Of a stretch of DNA of 9,134 nt, positions 1 to 6,361 are shown piece after piece; the stretch's first letter is position 1; the number at the start of each line of letters is the position of its first letter. The DNA is taken from NCBI GenBank assembly GCA_029259675.1, contig JAJDES010000260.1, positions 1-9,134 on the forward strand, written 5' to 3'. The position numbers and the translations under genes are program-made. Below the pieces are notes generated by a model. It made no database searches, was not told where the DNA came from, and saw only the letters and a list, made by a program, of their open reading frames with translations. Source of the stretch: Planctomycetota bacterium. GTDB lineage: Bacteria > Planctomycetota > UBA1135 > GCA-002686595.

Positions 1-86
1 CCCTACTGGCCAACGGACGGCTATTCTCCGACATGGTTTCCCTGATCGGCAGCCTCGATTTCGTTATGGGTGAGGTGGATCGCTGA
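1..86 (+). CDS. nuoD: NADH-quinone oxidoreductase subunit D, C-terminal end only (partial)
   Basis: Only the last 27 codons are present; reading starts at base 3 and ends at the TGA at 84-86. The peptide ends in IGSLDFVMGEVDR, which matches the conserved NuoD (49 kDa subunit) carboxyl terminus, usually of the form GSLDIVMGEVDR. NuoD lies in the connecting arm of complex I and, with NuoB and NuoH, forms the quinone-reduction site; the part seen here holds no catalytic residues. The stop shares one base with the nuoE ATG (TGATG), so the two are probably translationally coupled. The assignment rests on this short tail plus the perfectly placed nuoE behind it. Whether the gene is a nuoCD fusion cannot be told from here. 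Confidence 0.93.
   Translation, partial: LLANGRLFSDMVSLIGSLDFVMGEVDR
72..77 (+). promoter_or_regulatory. Ribosome binding site of nuoE
   Basis: GAGGTG lies 8 bases before the ATG at 86 and is followed by GATC, close to the 16S-complementary sequence GGAGGTGATC. It sits inside the last codons of nuoD and supports the ATG at 86 as the nuoE start. Confidence 0.6.
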
Positions 87-559
87 TGGCACTTCCGCAA
101 GCACTGATTGCCGAGTTCGACGAACTTTGCACGCATTACCCCGAACGGCAAGCCGCGCTCATTCCGGCGCTGCACCGCTGCCAAGAAGAGTTGGGCGGCT
201 GGATCAGTCCCGAAACCATGGAGGACTGCGCCGCCTATTTCGAATTGGAACCCGTCGAGGTTTACGGGGTCGTTTCCTTCTATCCAATGTTCCGCCTAAC
301 GCCACCCGGCAAGCACGTCGTCAGCGTTTGCCACAACATCTCCTGCACGCTGCGCGGCAGCGAAGAGATCTTGCGGCGCGTGTGCGAATTCACAAGCGCA
401 CCCGTGCACGGAACGTCACCCGACGGCAAGTTCACCGTGGAAGTGGTGGAGTGTCAGGGCGCCTGCGCCAACGCACCGATGTTCGACCTCGACGGCACGT
501 ACCACGAGGATCTCGAACCGGCCGATGTCGATCGCATCCTGGGGGGCGTGGGAGCATGA
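86..559 (+). CDS. nuoE: NADH-quinone oxidoreductase subunit E (2Fe-2S, N1a)
   Basis: This 157-residue protein is the 24 kDa-type subunit of the NADH dehydrogenase module, on the cytoplasmic peripheral arm. It has the usual two-part build: a helical N-terminal region (about residues 1-70, with the family segment VYGVVSFYPMF at 59-69) and a thioredoxin-like domain. The 2Fe-2S ligands are all present as C-x4-C and C-x3-C: C82, C87, C123 and C127 (VCHNISC and ECQGAC). Cluster N1a lies near the FMN of NuoF and is thought to accept an electron off the main chain. Length is normal for the family. The ATG at 86 overlaps the nuoD stop by one base and has a Shine-Dalgarno-like GAGGTG. The 3' end overlaps nuoF by four bases (ATGA). 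HoxE or formate dehydrogenase gamma-type relatives look alike, but the full nuo context settles the call. Confidence 0.97.
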   Translation: MALPQALIAEFDELCTHYPERQAALIPALHRCQEELGGWISPETMEDCAAYFELEPVEVYGVVSFYPMFRLTPPGKHVVSVCHNISCTLRGSEEILRRVCEFTSAPVHGTSPDGKFTVEVVECQGACANAPMFDLDGTYHEDLEPADVDRILGGVGA

Positions 560-1923
560 GCCAGCACGAAACATACTTGCTCGATCGCTGCGATTTGGAG
601 AACTCCCACACCTTGGAGGTTTACTCCGAGCACTCGGCCAAAAATCGCGCCGCGGATTGCCAGTCGGGCTACCCCACCCTGGAGCGCATTTTGCGCACGA
701 AGCAGGACGTCAAGGCGGTTGTCGAAGAGATCAAGGATTCGGGTTTGCGCGGTCGCGGCGGCGCCGGCTTTCCGAGCGGCCTGAAGATGAGCTTCATGCC
801 GGATCCGAGCAAAGATCCGCGCCCGCGCTTTTTGGCCGTCAACGCCGATGAATCGGAGCCGGGCACTTGCAAGGACCGCGTGCTGTTGCGCGAGGATCCG
901 CACGGTCTGCTCGAGGGCATTTTGATCGCCTGCTACGCCATGTCCGCGGGCACGGCTTACATCTACGTGCGCGGTGAGTACCGCCTCGAGTATCAGCGCG
1001 TGAAGGACGCCTTGGCGGAAGCGCGCGCCGCCGGACTCGTCGGCAAGAACATCCTGGGCTCGGGCTTCGATTGCGAAGTTTGGATGCACCAGGGTGCCGG
1101 CGCCTACATTTGCGGCGAAGAGACCGGCTTGATGGAGAGCTTGGAAGGCAAGCGCGGCCACCCGCGACCCAAGCCCCCCTTCCCCGCGGGCTCGGGCCTG
1201 TGGGGCAATCCGACGACGGTCAACAATGTCGAGACGCTCTTCAACTTGCCCTTCATTCTCGACCGCGGCGCCACCTGGTATCGCGGCATGGGCACGGACA
1301 AGAGTCCGGGCAACATTCTGGTCGGCATCAGCGGTCACGTGGCCAAACCGGGTGTATACGAGGTTCCGCTCGGTATTCCCGCCCGAACGATCATTGAAGA
1401 TATCGCCGGCGGCGTTTGGAAAAATCGCAAGATGCTCGCCTGGTTCCCCGGCGGCTCCTCCACCGGTCTCTTGCCGGCGAACACGATCGACACGGCCATG
1501 GATCACGATTCGATCAAGGCCGCCGGATCCATGCTCGGCACCGGCGCCATGATCGTGCTCGACGAAACCACCTCGATCGTTCACATCAGCCGCGTCCTGG
1601 CGCGCTTCTACGATCACGAGAGTTGCGGTCAATGCAGTCAGTGCCGCGAAGGCACCCAATGGCTGCACCAAATTCTCAGCCGCATGGACGATGGTCGCGG
1701 CAGGCTCGAGGACATCGAATTGCTCAGCAGCCTCGCCAGCGGCATGGCGCCGGGCAAAACCATTTGCGCCTTGGCCGATGCGGCGGCAATCCCCACCCAC
1801 GCCTTGATCAAGAATTTCCGAACCGCGCTCGAAGCCGCTGCCTCCCAGGTGGACGGTGCCAAGGCTGCGGCCGTCCCTTCCACTGTCACTGAACCTGCGA
1901 AGTCAGTCGAGGCAAGCGCGTGA
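556..1923 (+). CDS. nuoF: NADH-quinone oxidoreductase subunit F (FMN/NADH-binding, 4Fe-4S N3)
   Basis: This 455-residue subunit (51 kDa type) oxidises NADH and passes electrons from FMN to cluster N3. The glycine-rich nucleotide-binding segment is at residues 64-77 (LRGRGGAGFPSGLK). The FMN region NADESEPGTCKDR is at 96-108, and a second glycine-rich element, GAGAYICGEET, is at 180-190, followed by ESLEGKRG. N3 ligands are C357, C360, C363 (SCGQCSQCREGT) and C404 (TICALADAA). All expected motifs are intact. The ATG at 556 overlaps the nuoE stop in an ATGA junction, so coupling is likely. The same frame stays open upstream to base 70, but that part overlaps nuoE and has no NuoF homology, so 556 is the start. 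The last 26 or so residues (430-455) are an Ala/Val/Ser-rich tail beyond the conserved domain. A HoxF or FdhB-type role is unlikely given the neighbours. Confidence 0.98.
   Translation: MSQHETYLLDRCDLENSHTLEVYSEHSAKNRAADCQSGYPTLERILRTKQDVKAVVEEIKDSGLRGRGGAGFPSGLKMSFMPDPSKDPRPRFLAVNADESEPGTCKDRVLLREDPHGLLEGILIACYAMSAGTAYIYVRGEYRLEYQRVKDALAEARAAGLVGKNILGSGFDCEVWMHQGAGAYICGEETGLMESLEGKRGHPRPKPPFPAGSGLWGNPTTVNNVETLFNLPFILDRGATWYRGMGTDKSPGNILVGISGHVAKPGVYEVPLGIPARTIIEDIAGGVWKNRKMLAWFPGGSSTGLLPANTIDTAMDHDSIKAAGSMLGTGAMIVLDETTSIVHISRVLARFYDHESCGQCSQCREGTQWLHQILSRMDDGRGRLEDIELLSSLASGMAPGKTICALADAAAIPTHALIKNFRTALEAAASQVDGAKAAAVPSTVTEPAKSVEASA
1909..1912 (+). promoter_or_regulatory. Ribosome binding site of nuoG
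   Basis: GAGG lies 7 bases before the GTG at 1920, inside the last codons of nuoF. It supports the GTG start, which also agrees with the usual N-terminus of NuoG (MTKIFIDGREV). Confidence 0.45.
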
Positions 1924-3368
1924 CTAAGATTTTCATCGACGGCCGCGAGGTCGAAGCCGATCCCAAACAACCCCTTGTGCACGCATTGCACAAAGAGGGT
2001 GAGGATGTGCCGACGTATTGCTATCACCCCGGCCTCTCGCCTGTCGGCTCGTGCCGCATTTGCCAGGTCGAGGTCAAGCAAGGCGATATGCCCGCGCGCG
2101 TCGTGGTGGCCTGCCGCACACCCGTCAGCGAAGGCATGCAAGTCTTCGCCAACTCGCCGAAAGCCCACGAGGTGCGCCGCGAGTGCTTGGAGTTCCTGCT
2201 TAAGAACCACCCCTTGGATTGTCCGATTTGCGACAAGGCCGGAGAGTGTGATCTTCAGGACTTCAGCTTCAACGAAGGTCAAAGCTTCAGTCGCACCGTT
2301 GAGCCCCGTCGCAAGCTGGATAAGCGCAAGAGCCTCGGCGATGTGATTCTCCTCGATGAAGAGCGCTGCATCCTTTGCAGTCGCTGTGTGCGCTTCATGG
2401 AAGAAGTGCCGAAGACTCCGCAACTCACGGTTTCGGGACTGGCTGCGCGTTCGACGATTTCGACCTTCATGGATCGGCCCCTGACCGGCAACTACCAGGG
2501 CAACCTGGCGGATGTTTGCCCCGTCGGCGCCCTGACACTCAAGTCCTTCCGCTTCCAGGCGCGTGTTTGGAACCTCAAGCCGACCGCCTCCACCTGTGGA
2601 GAGTGCAGCCGCGGCTGCTCGGTGATCCACGAAGTCCTGCGCAGCGACGAACTCAAACGCACGCGCCCGCGCGAGAACCAGCAAGTCAATGGTTGGTGGA
2701 TGTGCGACACCGGTCGCTTTGCGATCGACAAGCACGAGCTTGAGGGTCGCCTGACGGGTGCGCACCTGCACGGCAACCACGGCCTGAAAGCGACCAAGAC
2801 GGAGGAGGCGCTTGAGCTCGCATCCAACATGCTCGCGCTGCACGGGCCGCCGGTGATCGTGGCTTCGCCCTGGCTGACCCAAGAGGAGGGAACGCTCTTG
2901 GTTGAGTTGGCACAAAGCCTCGGGACCAAGGCCCATTTCTTCAGCCCCGCCGCCAACGGACTCGCCGACGATCTCTTGCACACGGGCGACCCCGCACCCA
3001 ACCGACGTGGACTGACCGAACTCGGCCTCGAGCCGATTGAATCCGAAGCTCTGCTCGAGAGCTTGATGGAGGCCAAAAGCGCCCTACTCGTCGGCGAGCG
3101 CATCATCGATCTGATTGGTGAGGATCAACTGCAAACGCTGCCCGCGGCGCTGCGCTTAATCATTTGCGACTTGAAGTCGGTTTCAGCACCCGCGCTCAAC
3201 GCGTGCTTTGGAATTCACAGCTGCGTGGAAAGACGCGGTACCTGGATCAATGTCGACGGCCAGCGCGGACGCATCTCGATGTGCAGGCCCGCGCCCGCCG
3301 GGACACTCGAACTCGAAAACCTATTGCGCTCGCTCACCAGCGGCACGCGCGCACCCGCTAGCGCCTGA
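1920..3368 (+). CDS. nuoG: NADH-quinone oxidoreductase subunit G, short form with N7 cysteine motif
   Basis: This 482-residue protein carries the iron-sulfur chain between NuoF and NuoI. An N-terminal ferredoxin-like domain binds 2Fe-2S N1b through C34, C45, C48 and C65. Next come H97, C101, C104 and C110 (H-x3-C-x2-C-x5-C, N5) and C150, C153, C156 with C200-Pro (N4). C226, C229, C233 and C262 then match the C-x2-C-x3-C-x27/28-C pattern of the extra cluster N7, found in E. coli and Thermus but missing from mitochondria and many bacteria. The following molybdopterin-oxidoreductase-like domain is strongly reduced to about 210 residues; E. coli NuoG is about 900 in all. Its end still reads CVERRGTWINVDGQRGR (435-451), resembling the ERRGTFVN-type segment of that fold. 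The GTG start overlaps the nuoF stop by four bases (GTGA), with GAGG at 1909-1912. No frameshift is evident. HoxU is much shorter, so NuoG is the best call. Confidence 0.96.
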   Translation: MTKIFIDGREVEADPKQPLVHALHKEGEDVPTYCYHPGLSPVGSCRICQVEVKQGDMPARVVVACRTPVSEGMQVFANSPKAHEVRRECLEFLLKNHPLDCPICDKAGECDLQDFSFNEGQSFSRTVEPRRKLDKRKSLGDVILLDEERCILCSRCVRFMEEVPKTPQLTVSGLAARSTISTFMDRPLTGNYQGNLADVCPVGALTLKSFRFQARVWNLKPTASTCGECSRGCSVIHEVLRSDELKRTRPRENQQVNGWWMCDTGRFAIDKHELEGRLTGAHLHGNHGLKATKTEEALELASNMLALHGPPVIVASPWLTQEEGTLLVELAQSLGTKAHFFSPAANGLADDLLHTGDPAPNRRGLTELGLEPIESEALLESLMEAKSALLVGERIIDLIGEDQLQTLPAALRLIICDLKSVSAPALNACFGIHSCVERRGTWINVDGQRGRISMCRPAPAGTLELENLLRSLTSGTRAPASA

Positions 3369-3428
3369 GAATCAAGCGCCCGCCGGCCTGAGCCACGCCC
3401 ACTCCCCCTAGCACCCACCCATACCCAC
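3369..3428 (+). other. C-rich nuoG-nuoH intergenic leader without Shine-Dalgarno
   Basis: This 60-base gap has 32 C and 10 G; the last 38 bases (3391-3428) have 23 C and only 3 G. No purine-rich ribosome binding site lies before the nuoH GTG, and no T-run terminator or convincing promoter is visible. It may be an untranslated leader read through within one transcript. Confidence 0.6.
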
Positions 3429-4688
3429 GTGTCCCTTCCTCCCGAAACCATTCCCGCGCAAGCAGAGAACCTGCCGACAATCCTTGTCTGGTTGATCAAA
3501 GCCGGCTTGATTTACGGCGGACTGCTGGGCACTGCGGCATTGATGACACTCGCCGAGCGCAAGATCTCGGCCTGGATTCAGTACCGCATCGGTCCCAACC
3601 GCGTCGGCCCCTGGGGCTTGCTTCAACCCCTGGCCGACGGGGTCAAATTCATCTTCAAGGAAGAGCTCGTGCCGGACGGTGCCAACCGTTTGATGTTCCG
3701 GCTCTCCCCGATGCTGTCCGCGATCCCGGCCATGATGGCCGTGGCCGTGATTCCCTTTGCGGGCAAGGTTGAAATCGCGGGCTACGACCTGGGCCAACTC
3801 TCCATCGCCAAGCTTGAGATCAGCGTGCTGTATGTCCTAGCACTCACAGGTCTTGGGATTTACGGCGTCATCCTCGGCGGTTGGAGCAGCAATTCGAAGT
3901 ACTCACTACTAGGCGGGCTGCGCGCCACCGCGCAAATGGTCAGCTACGAGTTGACGTTGCTGCTCGCCGTCTTGGCCGCCGTGCTTTTGAGCGGAAGTTT
4001 GGACCTGGAAACCATCGGACTCAGCCAAGGCACCAACCCCCTGGGCTGGAACTTTGTGCGCCAACCCTTGGCCTTCCTCTTGTTCGTCATCGCCACTTTC
4101 GCGGAAACCAACCGGCACCCATTCGACTTCGCCGAGTGCGAGCCCGAATTGGTCGGCGGCTTCCACACCGAGTACTCCTCGATGAAATTCGCCCTGTTCT
4201 TCCTCGGCGAATACTGCGCGATGATCGTCATGGCTTGCCTGACGACAACTTTCTTCCTCGGCGGTTATCAGGTTCCTTTTTGGGCCGGTGCGCCCTGGTT
4301 CATTCAATTGGGCGCCTTTGCGGCCAAGGCGGGAATCTTTCTATTCCTGTTCCTGTGGGTGCGCTGGACCCTTCCGCGCTTCCGCTACGACCAACTGATG
4401 TCCCTGGGCTGGAATACGATGCTGCCCCTGGCGCTGTTCAACTTGTTTGCAACCGGAGCCCTGGTTGCCATGGGTTGGTCGAGCTGGTGGATGCTGCCGA
4501 TCTTGGTTCTTTGCCTCGTACCCACCGCCTGGATCTTGACCACCCGTGGTTCCAAGCGCGACGCCGCCGCCTCCGACGCCGCCAGCTTCGCAAACTCCCC
4601 GCTGGGTCGCTCTGTTACGGGACTGCTCTCTTTGGCCATTCCCGCCGCAATCTGGATCGCAGCCCAAGAGGGCACAACGCCATGGTGA
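3429..4688 (+). CDS. nuoH: NADH-quinone oxidoreductase subunit H (membrane quinone-site subunit)
   Basis: This 419-residue integral membrane protein (ND1 type) joins the peripheral and membrane arms and forms the entrance and floor of the quinone site. Diagnostic segments are AERKISAWIQYRIGPNRVGP (42-61), LLQPLADGVKFIFKEE (64-79), GWSSNSKYSLLGGLRATAQ (151-169) and FAETNRHPFDFAECEPELV (224-242), followed by HTEYSSMKFALFFLGEY. The acidic residues of that loop (D233, E236, E238, E240), linked to quinone and proton coupling in the family, are kept. Hydrophobic segments lie near 18-41, 92-111, 131-150, 168-189, 211-227, 252-277, 290-312 and 329-348, the usual core. Two more (about 353-372 and 396-412), separated by a charged Ala/Ser-rich linker, make it longer than the common 320-350 residues. 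The GTG at 3429 is the only reasonable start before the first membrane segment, though it has no Shine-Dalgarno. It overlaps nuoI by seven bases. Confidence 0.97.
   Translation: MSLPPETIPAQAENLPTILVWLIKAGLIYGGLLGTAALMTLAERKISAWIQYRIGPNRVGPWGLLQPLADGVKFIFKEELVPDGANRLMFRLSPMLSAIPAMMAVAVIPFAGKVEIAGYDLGQLSIAKLEISVLYVLALTGLGIYGVILGGWSSNSKYSLLGGLRATAQMVSYELTLLLAVLAAVLLSGSLDLETIGLSQGTNPLGWNFVRQPLAFLLFVIATFAETNRHPFDFAECEPELVGGFHTEYSSMKFALFFLGEYCAMIVMACLTTTFFLGGYQVPFWAGAPWFIQLGAFAAKAGIFLFLFLWVRWTLPRFRYDQLMSLGWNTMLPLALFNLFATGALVAMGWSSWWMLPILVLCLVPTAWILTTRGSKRDAAASDAASFANSPLGRSVTGLLSLAIPAAIWIAAQEGTTPW
4666..4671 (+). promoter_or_regulatory. Ribosome binding site that favours the ATG start of nuoI
   Basis: AAGAGG at the end of nuoH lies 10 bases before the ATG at 4682 and 13 bases before the adjacent GTG at 4685. 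The spacing favours ATG 4682, although GTG 4685 would give a tidier GTGA overlap with the nuoH stop. The two choices differ by one residue. Confidence 0.5.
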
Positions 4689-5203
4689 TCGTCAAACGCA
4701 AGCAACTATCCCTCTTCGAGCGGCTTTACTTGCCGGAGATCTTTCGCGGATTGGGCGTGACGATGCGCGCCATATTCCGGCGCAAGATCACTCGCCAGTA
4801 CCCCGAAGAGCCCCTGGTCACAAACGCAGTCACTCGCGGGCAACCGCGCTTGGTGGTCAACGAAGACGACACCATTCGCTGCGTTTCCTGCGGACTGTGC
4901 GAAATCGCTTGCCCGGCCTACGCCATCACGATTGATGGGCAAGAAACGGAGCGCTTTATCGAGCGCGAGCCGGAGCGTTTCGACATCGACATGCTGCGCT
5001 GCATCCTTTGCGGTTTTTGCGAGGAGGCCTGCCCCAAGGACGCCATCTTGATGAGCAACGAGCTCGAGTTGGCGGACACTTCACGGCAAGCCTTGATTTA
5101 CGACATCGAGAAGCTCAAGCGCCCGGTGTCCAGCCTCCAAGATCGACTCGACTACGTCTACAAACTGAACAACCGGTGGCAGAACTCCTCTTCTACTTCC
5201 TAA
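4682..5203 (+). CDS. nuoI: NADH-quinone oxidoreductase subunit I (two 4Fe-4S clusters, N6a/N6b)
   Basis: This 173-residue protein of the peripheral arm carries electrons from the NuoG chain towards cluster N2. It has two classic ferredoxin motifs: C67-x2-C70-x2-C73-x3-C77-Pro (RCVSCGLCEIACP) and C107-x2-C110-x2-C113-x3-C117-Pro (RCILCGFCEEACP), which cross-ligate N6a and N6b. The N-terminal part (about 9-35, LSLFERLYLPEIFRGLG and on) is the amphipathic helix that rests on NuoH. QYPEEP at 39-44 leads into the ferredoxin domain, a form common outside the alpha- and gammaproteobacteria (family knowledge; not proof of lineage). The reading frame is open far upstream inside nuoH, but homology begins at the chosen ATG, which overlaps nuoH by seven bases. 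The C-terminus is polar (NSSSTS) and overlaps nuoJ by 28 bases. All eight cysteines are intact. Confidence 0.96.
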   Translation: MVIVKRKQLSLFERLYLPEIFRGLGVTMRAIFRRKITRQYPEEPLVTNAVTRGQPRLVVNEDDTIRCVSCGLCEIACPAYAITIDGQETERFIEREPERFDIDMLRCILCGFCEEACPKDAILMSNELELADTSRQALIYDIEKLKRPVSSLQDRLDYVYKLNNRWQNSSSTS

Positions 5204-5934
5204 GTGCCGCGGCGCTGATCTCCGCTTTAGGAGTCGTCACCTCCAAGAGCCCGATGGCCAGCGTGCTGGCACTATTGGGCAGCTTGGTGAGCCTTGGTGG
5301 AATTTACCTATTGGCCGGCTTCCAATTCATGGCGGCCGCCCAACTCCTCGTATATGCCGGCGCGATCATGGTCCTGTTCCTATTCGTCGTCATGTTGCTC
5401 AACATGACCGACATTGGGGCCCTGGACGAACACTCGACGCGGTCGTTTGGAATGCGGCGCATGGCCGTGGCCACCCTCGCCGCGGCGGGATTGGCTCTGG
5501 TCGGCATGGCGGCATCCACGCTCACGAGTTCCAGCAGTCCACTCTTGGCCAAGGGCACCGACAGCGAATTGGTTGCAACCGGCTACGACAACTTGCAAAG
5601 CATCGCTGCGCTCTTGTCGAGTCGTTACGTGCTGCCCTTCCAAGCCTCCGCCGTGCTGTTGCTGGCGACCATGATCGGCGTGCTCGTGTTGGCCAAACGC
5701 CGCCGAGGGCAGAACTTTGACGGTCAAACCAGCGGACAGCCGGTGCTGCCGCTCCAGGGCGATGGATCCCCCTCGGAAGCTTCGCAACCCAAGCAGCCAA
5801 AAGCCGCGTTGCCGGATCAACCGGCATCATCGCCGCAGGAGAGCGCTGAGCCGGATCTGGTGCACAGCTCGACGAAAAAGGGCGCCGCCCAATCGTTAGC
5901 CGCCACTCAAACCCAAGGAGGGCAAGGCCTGTGA
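5176..5934 (+). CDS. nuoJ: NADH-quinone oxidoreductase subunit J with long hydrophilic C-terminal tail
   Basis: This 252-residue membrane subunit (ND6 type) belongs to the proton-translocation path beside NuoK and NuoH. Five hydrophobic segments lie near residues 3-21, 26-48, 52-76, 95-115 and 152-173. The third holds the family hallmark AQLLVYAGAIMVLFLFVVML (55-74), with Y60 and G62 in the region where the conserved pi-bulge occurs. The usual length is about 165-185 residues; here residues 174-252 add a polar Gln/Pro/Ser/Lys-rich tail of low complexity. The GTG at 5176 was chosen because membrane homology begins at once (VAELLFYFLSAAAL). The frame is open back to 5008, but that part is a shadow of nuoI. 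The start lies 28 bases inside nuoI and has no clear Shine-Dalgarno, so translation probably depends on nuoI. The 3' end overlaps nuoK by four bases (GTGA). Confidence 0.94.
   Translation: MAELLFYFLSAAALISALGVVTSKSPMASVLALLGSLVSLGGIYLLAGFQFMAAAQLLVYAGAIMVLFLFVVMLLNMTDIGALDEHSTRSFGMRRMAVATLAAAGLALVGMAASTLTSSSSPLLAKGTDSELVATGYDNLQSIAALLSSRYVLPFQASAVLLLATMIGVLVLAKRRRGQNFDGQTSGQPVLPLQGDGSPSEASQPKQPKAALPDQPASSPQESAEPDLVHSSTKKGAAQSLAATQTQGGQGL
5915..5921 (+). promoter_or_regulatory. Strong ribosome binding site of nuoK
   Basis: AAGGAGG, a full match to the anti-Shine-Dalgarno, ends 9 bases before the GTG at 5931. It is encoded within the polar tail of nuoJ, is the best such site in the window, and fixes the nuoK start. 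Confidence 0.75.
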
Positions 5935-6251
5935 ACGTGCCCAACGAACACCTGTTGATCCTGGCTGCGCTTCTGTTCGGAATCGGCGTTGCCGGCTTCC
6001 TAATCAGGCGCAATGCCATCATCGTCTTGGCCAGCATCGAGTTGATGCTCAATGCGGCCAATTTGACCCTGATCACCGGCAGTCGCATGCATTCGACGGC
6101 CGGCAATTTGAATCTGGATGGAGCCGTTTTCTCGATCTTCGTGATCCTGGTCGCGGCGGCCGAAGCCGCTGTCGGCTTGGCGCTCATCATCGCGCTCTAT
6201 CGCCTCAAACAAACCGTGGATTTGGACAGCGTCAGCGACCTGTCCGGCTGA
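5931..6251 (+). CDS. nuoK: NADH-quinone oxidoreductase subunit K
   Basis: This 106-residue, three-helix membrane subunit (ND4L type) lies between NuoJ/NuoH and the antiporter-like subunits and contributes to the central proton channel. Hydrophobic segments lie near 7-25, 29-50 and 64-90. The two buried glutamates that the family needs are present: E37 in SIELMLNAANL and E78 in VAAAEAAVGLA, corresponding to E36 and E72 of E. coli NuoK. Length is normal (100-110). The GTG start overlaps the nuoJ stop by four bases and is preceded by AAGGAGG. It is the last gene of the overlapping nuoH-I-J-K block; a 122-base gap follows. MnhC/MrpC antiporter subunits are related, but the complex I context leaves little doubt. 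Confidence 0.97.
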   Translation: MNVPNEHLLILAALLFGIGVAGFLIRRNAIIVLASIELMLNAANLTLITGSRMHSTAGNLNLDGAVFSIFVILVAAAEAAVGLALIIALYRLKQTVDLDSVSDLSG

Positions 6252-6314
6252 TCCGCTCACCGTTCCGTCTTTGAAAGCGCCGCGCACATCCACCACCCGC
6301 AACGCGCGCACCAC

Positions 6315-6331
6315 GCAGCTGCTCTAGCTGC
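6315..6331 (+). repeat. Inverted repeat, possible small RNA hairpin
   Basis: GCAGCT (6315-6320) and AGCTGC (6326-6331) form a perfect 6-bp stem around the 5-base loop GCTCT. No T-run follows, so it is not a standard intrinsic terminator. A stem this short can occur by chance. Confidence 0.35.
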
Positions 6332-6345
6332 ACTAGCCCTTGCCA

Positions 6346-6361
6346 CGCCAGTCAACTGGCG
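6346..6361 (+). repeat. Inverted repeat just upstream of the nuoL start
   Basis: CGCCAG (6346-6351) and CTGGCG (6356-6361) form a perfect GC-rich 6-bp stem with a TCAA loop; a seventh T-A pair is possible. It ends 12 bases before the nuoL ATG, about where a ribosome binding site would lie. It may affect initiation or mark an RNA processing point, but no T-run follows and its function is unproven. Confidence 0.4.

Noticed and set aside
70..555. In-frame open extension upstream of nuoF
   Set aside because: It overlaps nuoE in another frame and is Arg-rich with no NuoF homology; the ATGA junction at 556 is the natural start.
454..1800. A 448-codon open frame on the minus strand
   Set aside because: It lies antisense to nuoE/nuoF with all their motifs intact, its translation is rich in His/Ala/Gly/Arg with no recognisable domain, and long antisense frames are expected in high-GC coding DNA.
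1638..2981. A 447-codon open frame on the minus strand
   Set aside because: It is antisense to nuoF/nuoG and is explained by codon bias on the coding strand; no family resemblance was seen.
3881..4681. In-frame open extension upstream of nuoI inside nuoH
   Set aside because: It is a shadow frame of a conserved membrane gene; the NuoI family N-terminus begins at 4682.
5008..5175. Earlier ATG for nuoJ
   Set aside because: It would add 56 Arg-rich residues that are only the out-of-frame reading of nuoI; the membrane segment begins right after GTG 5176.
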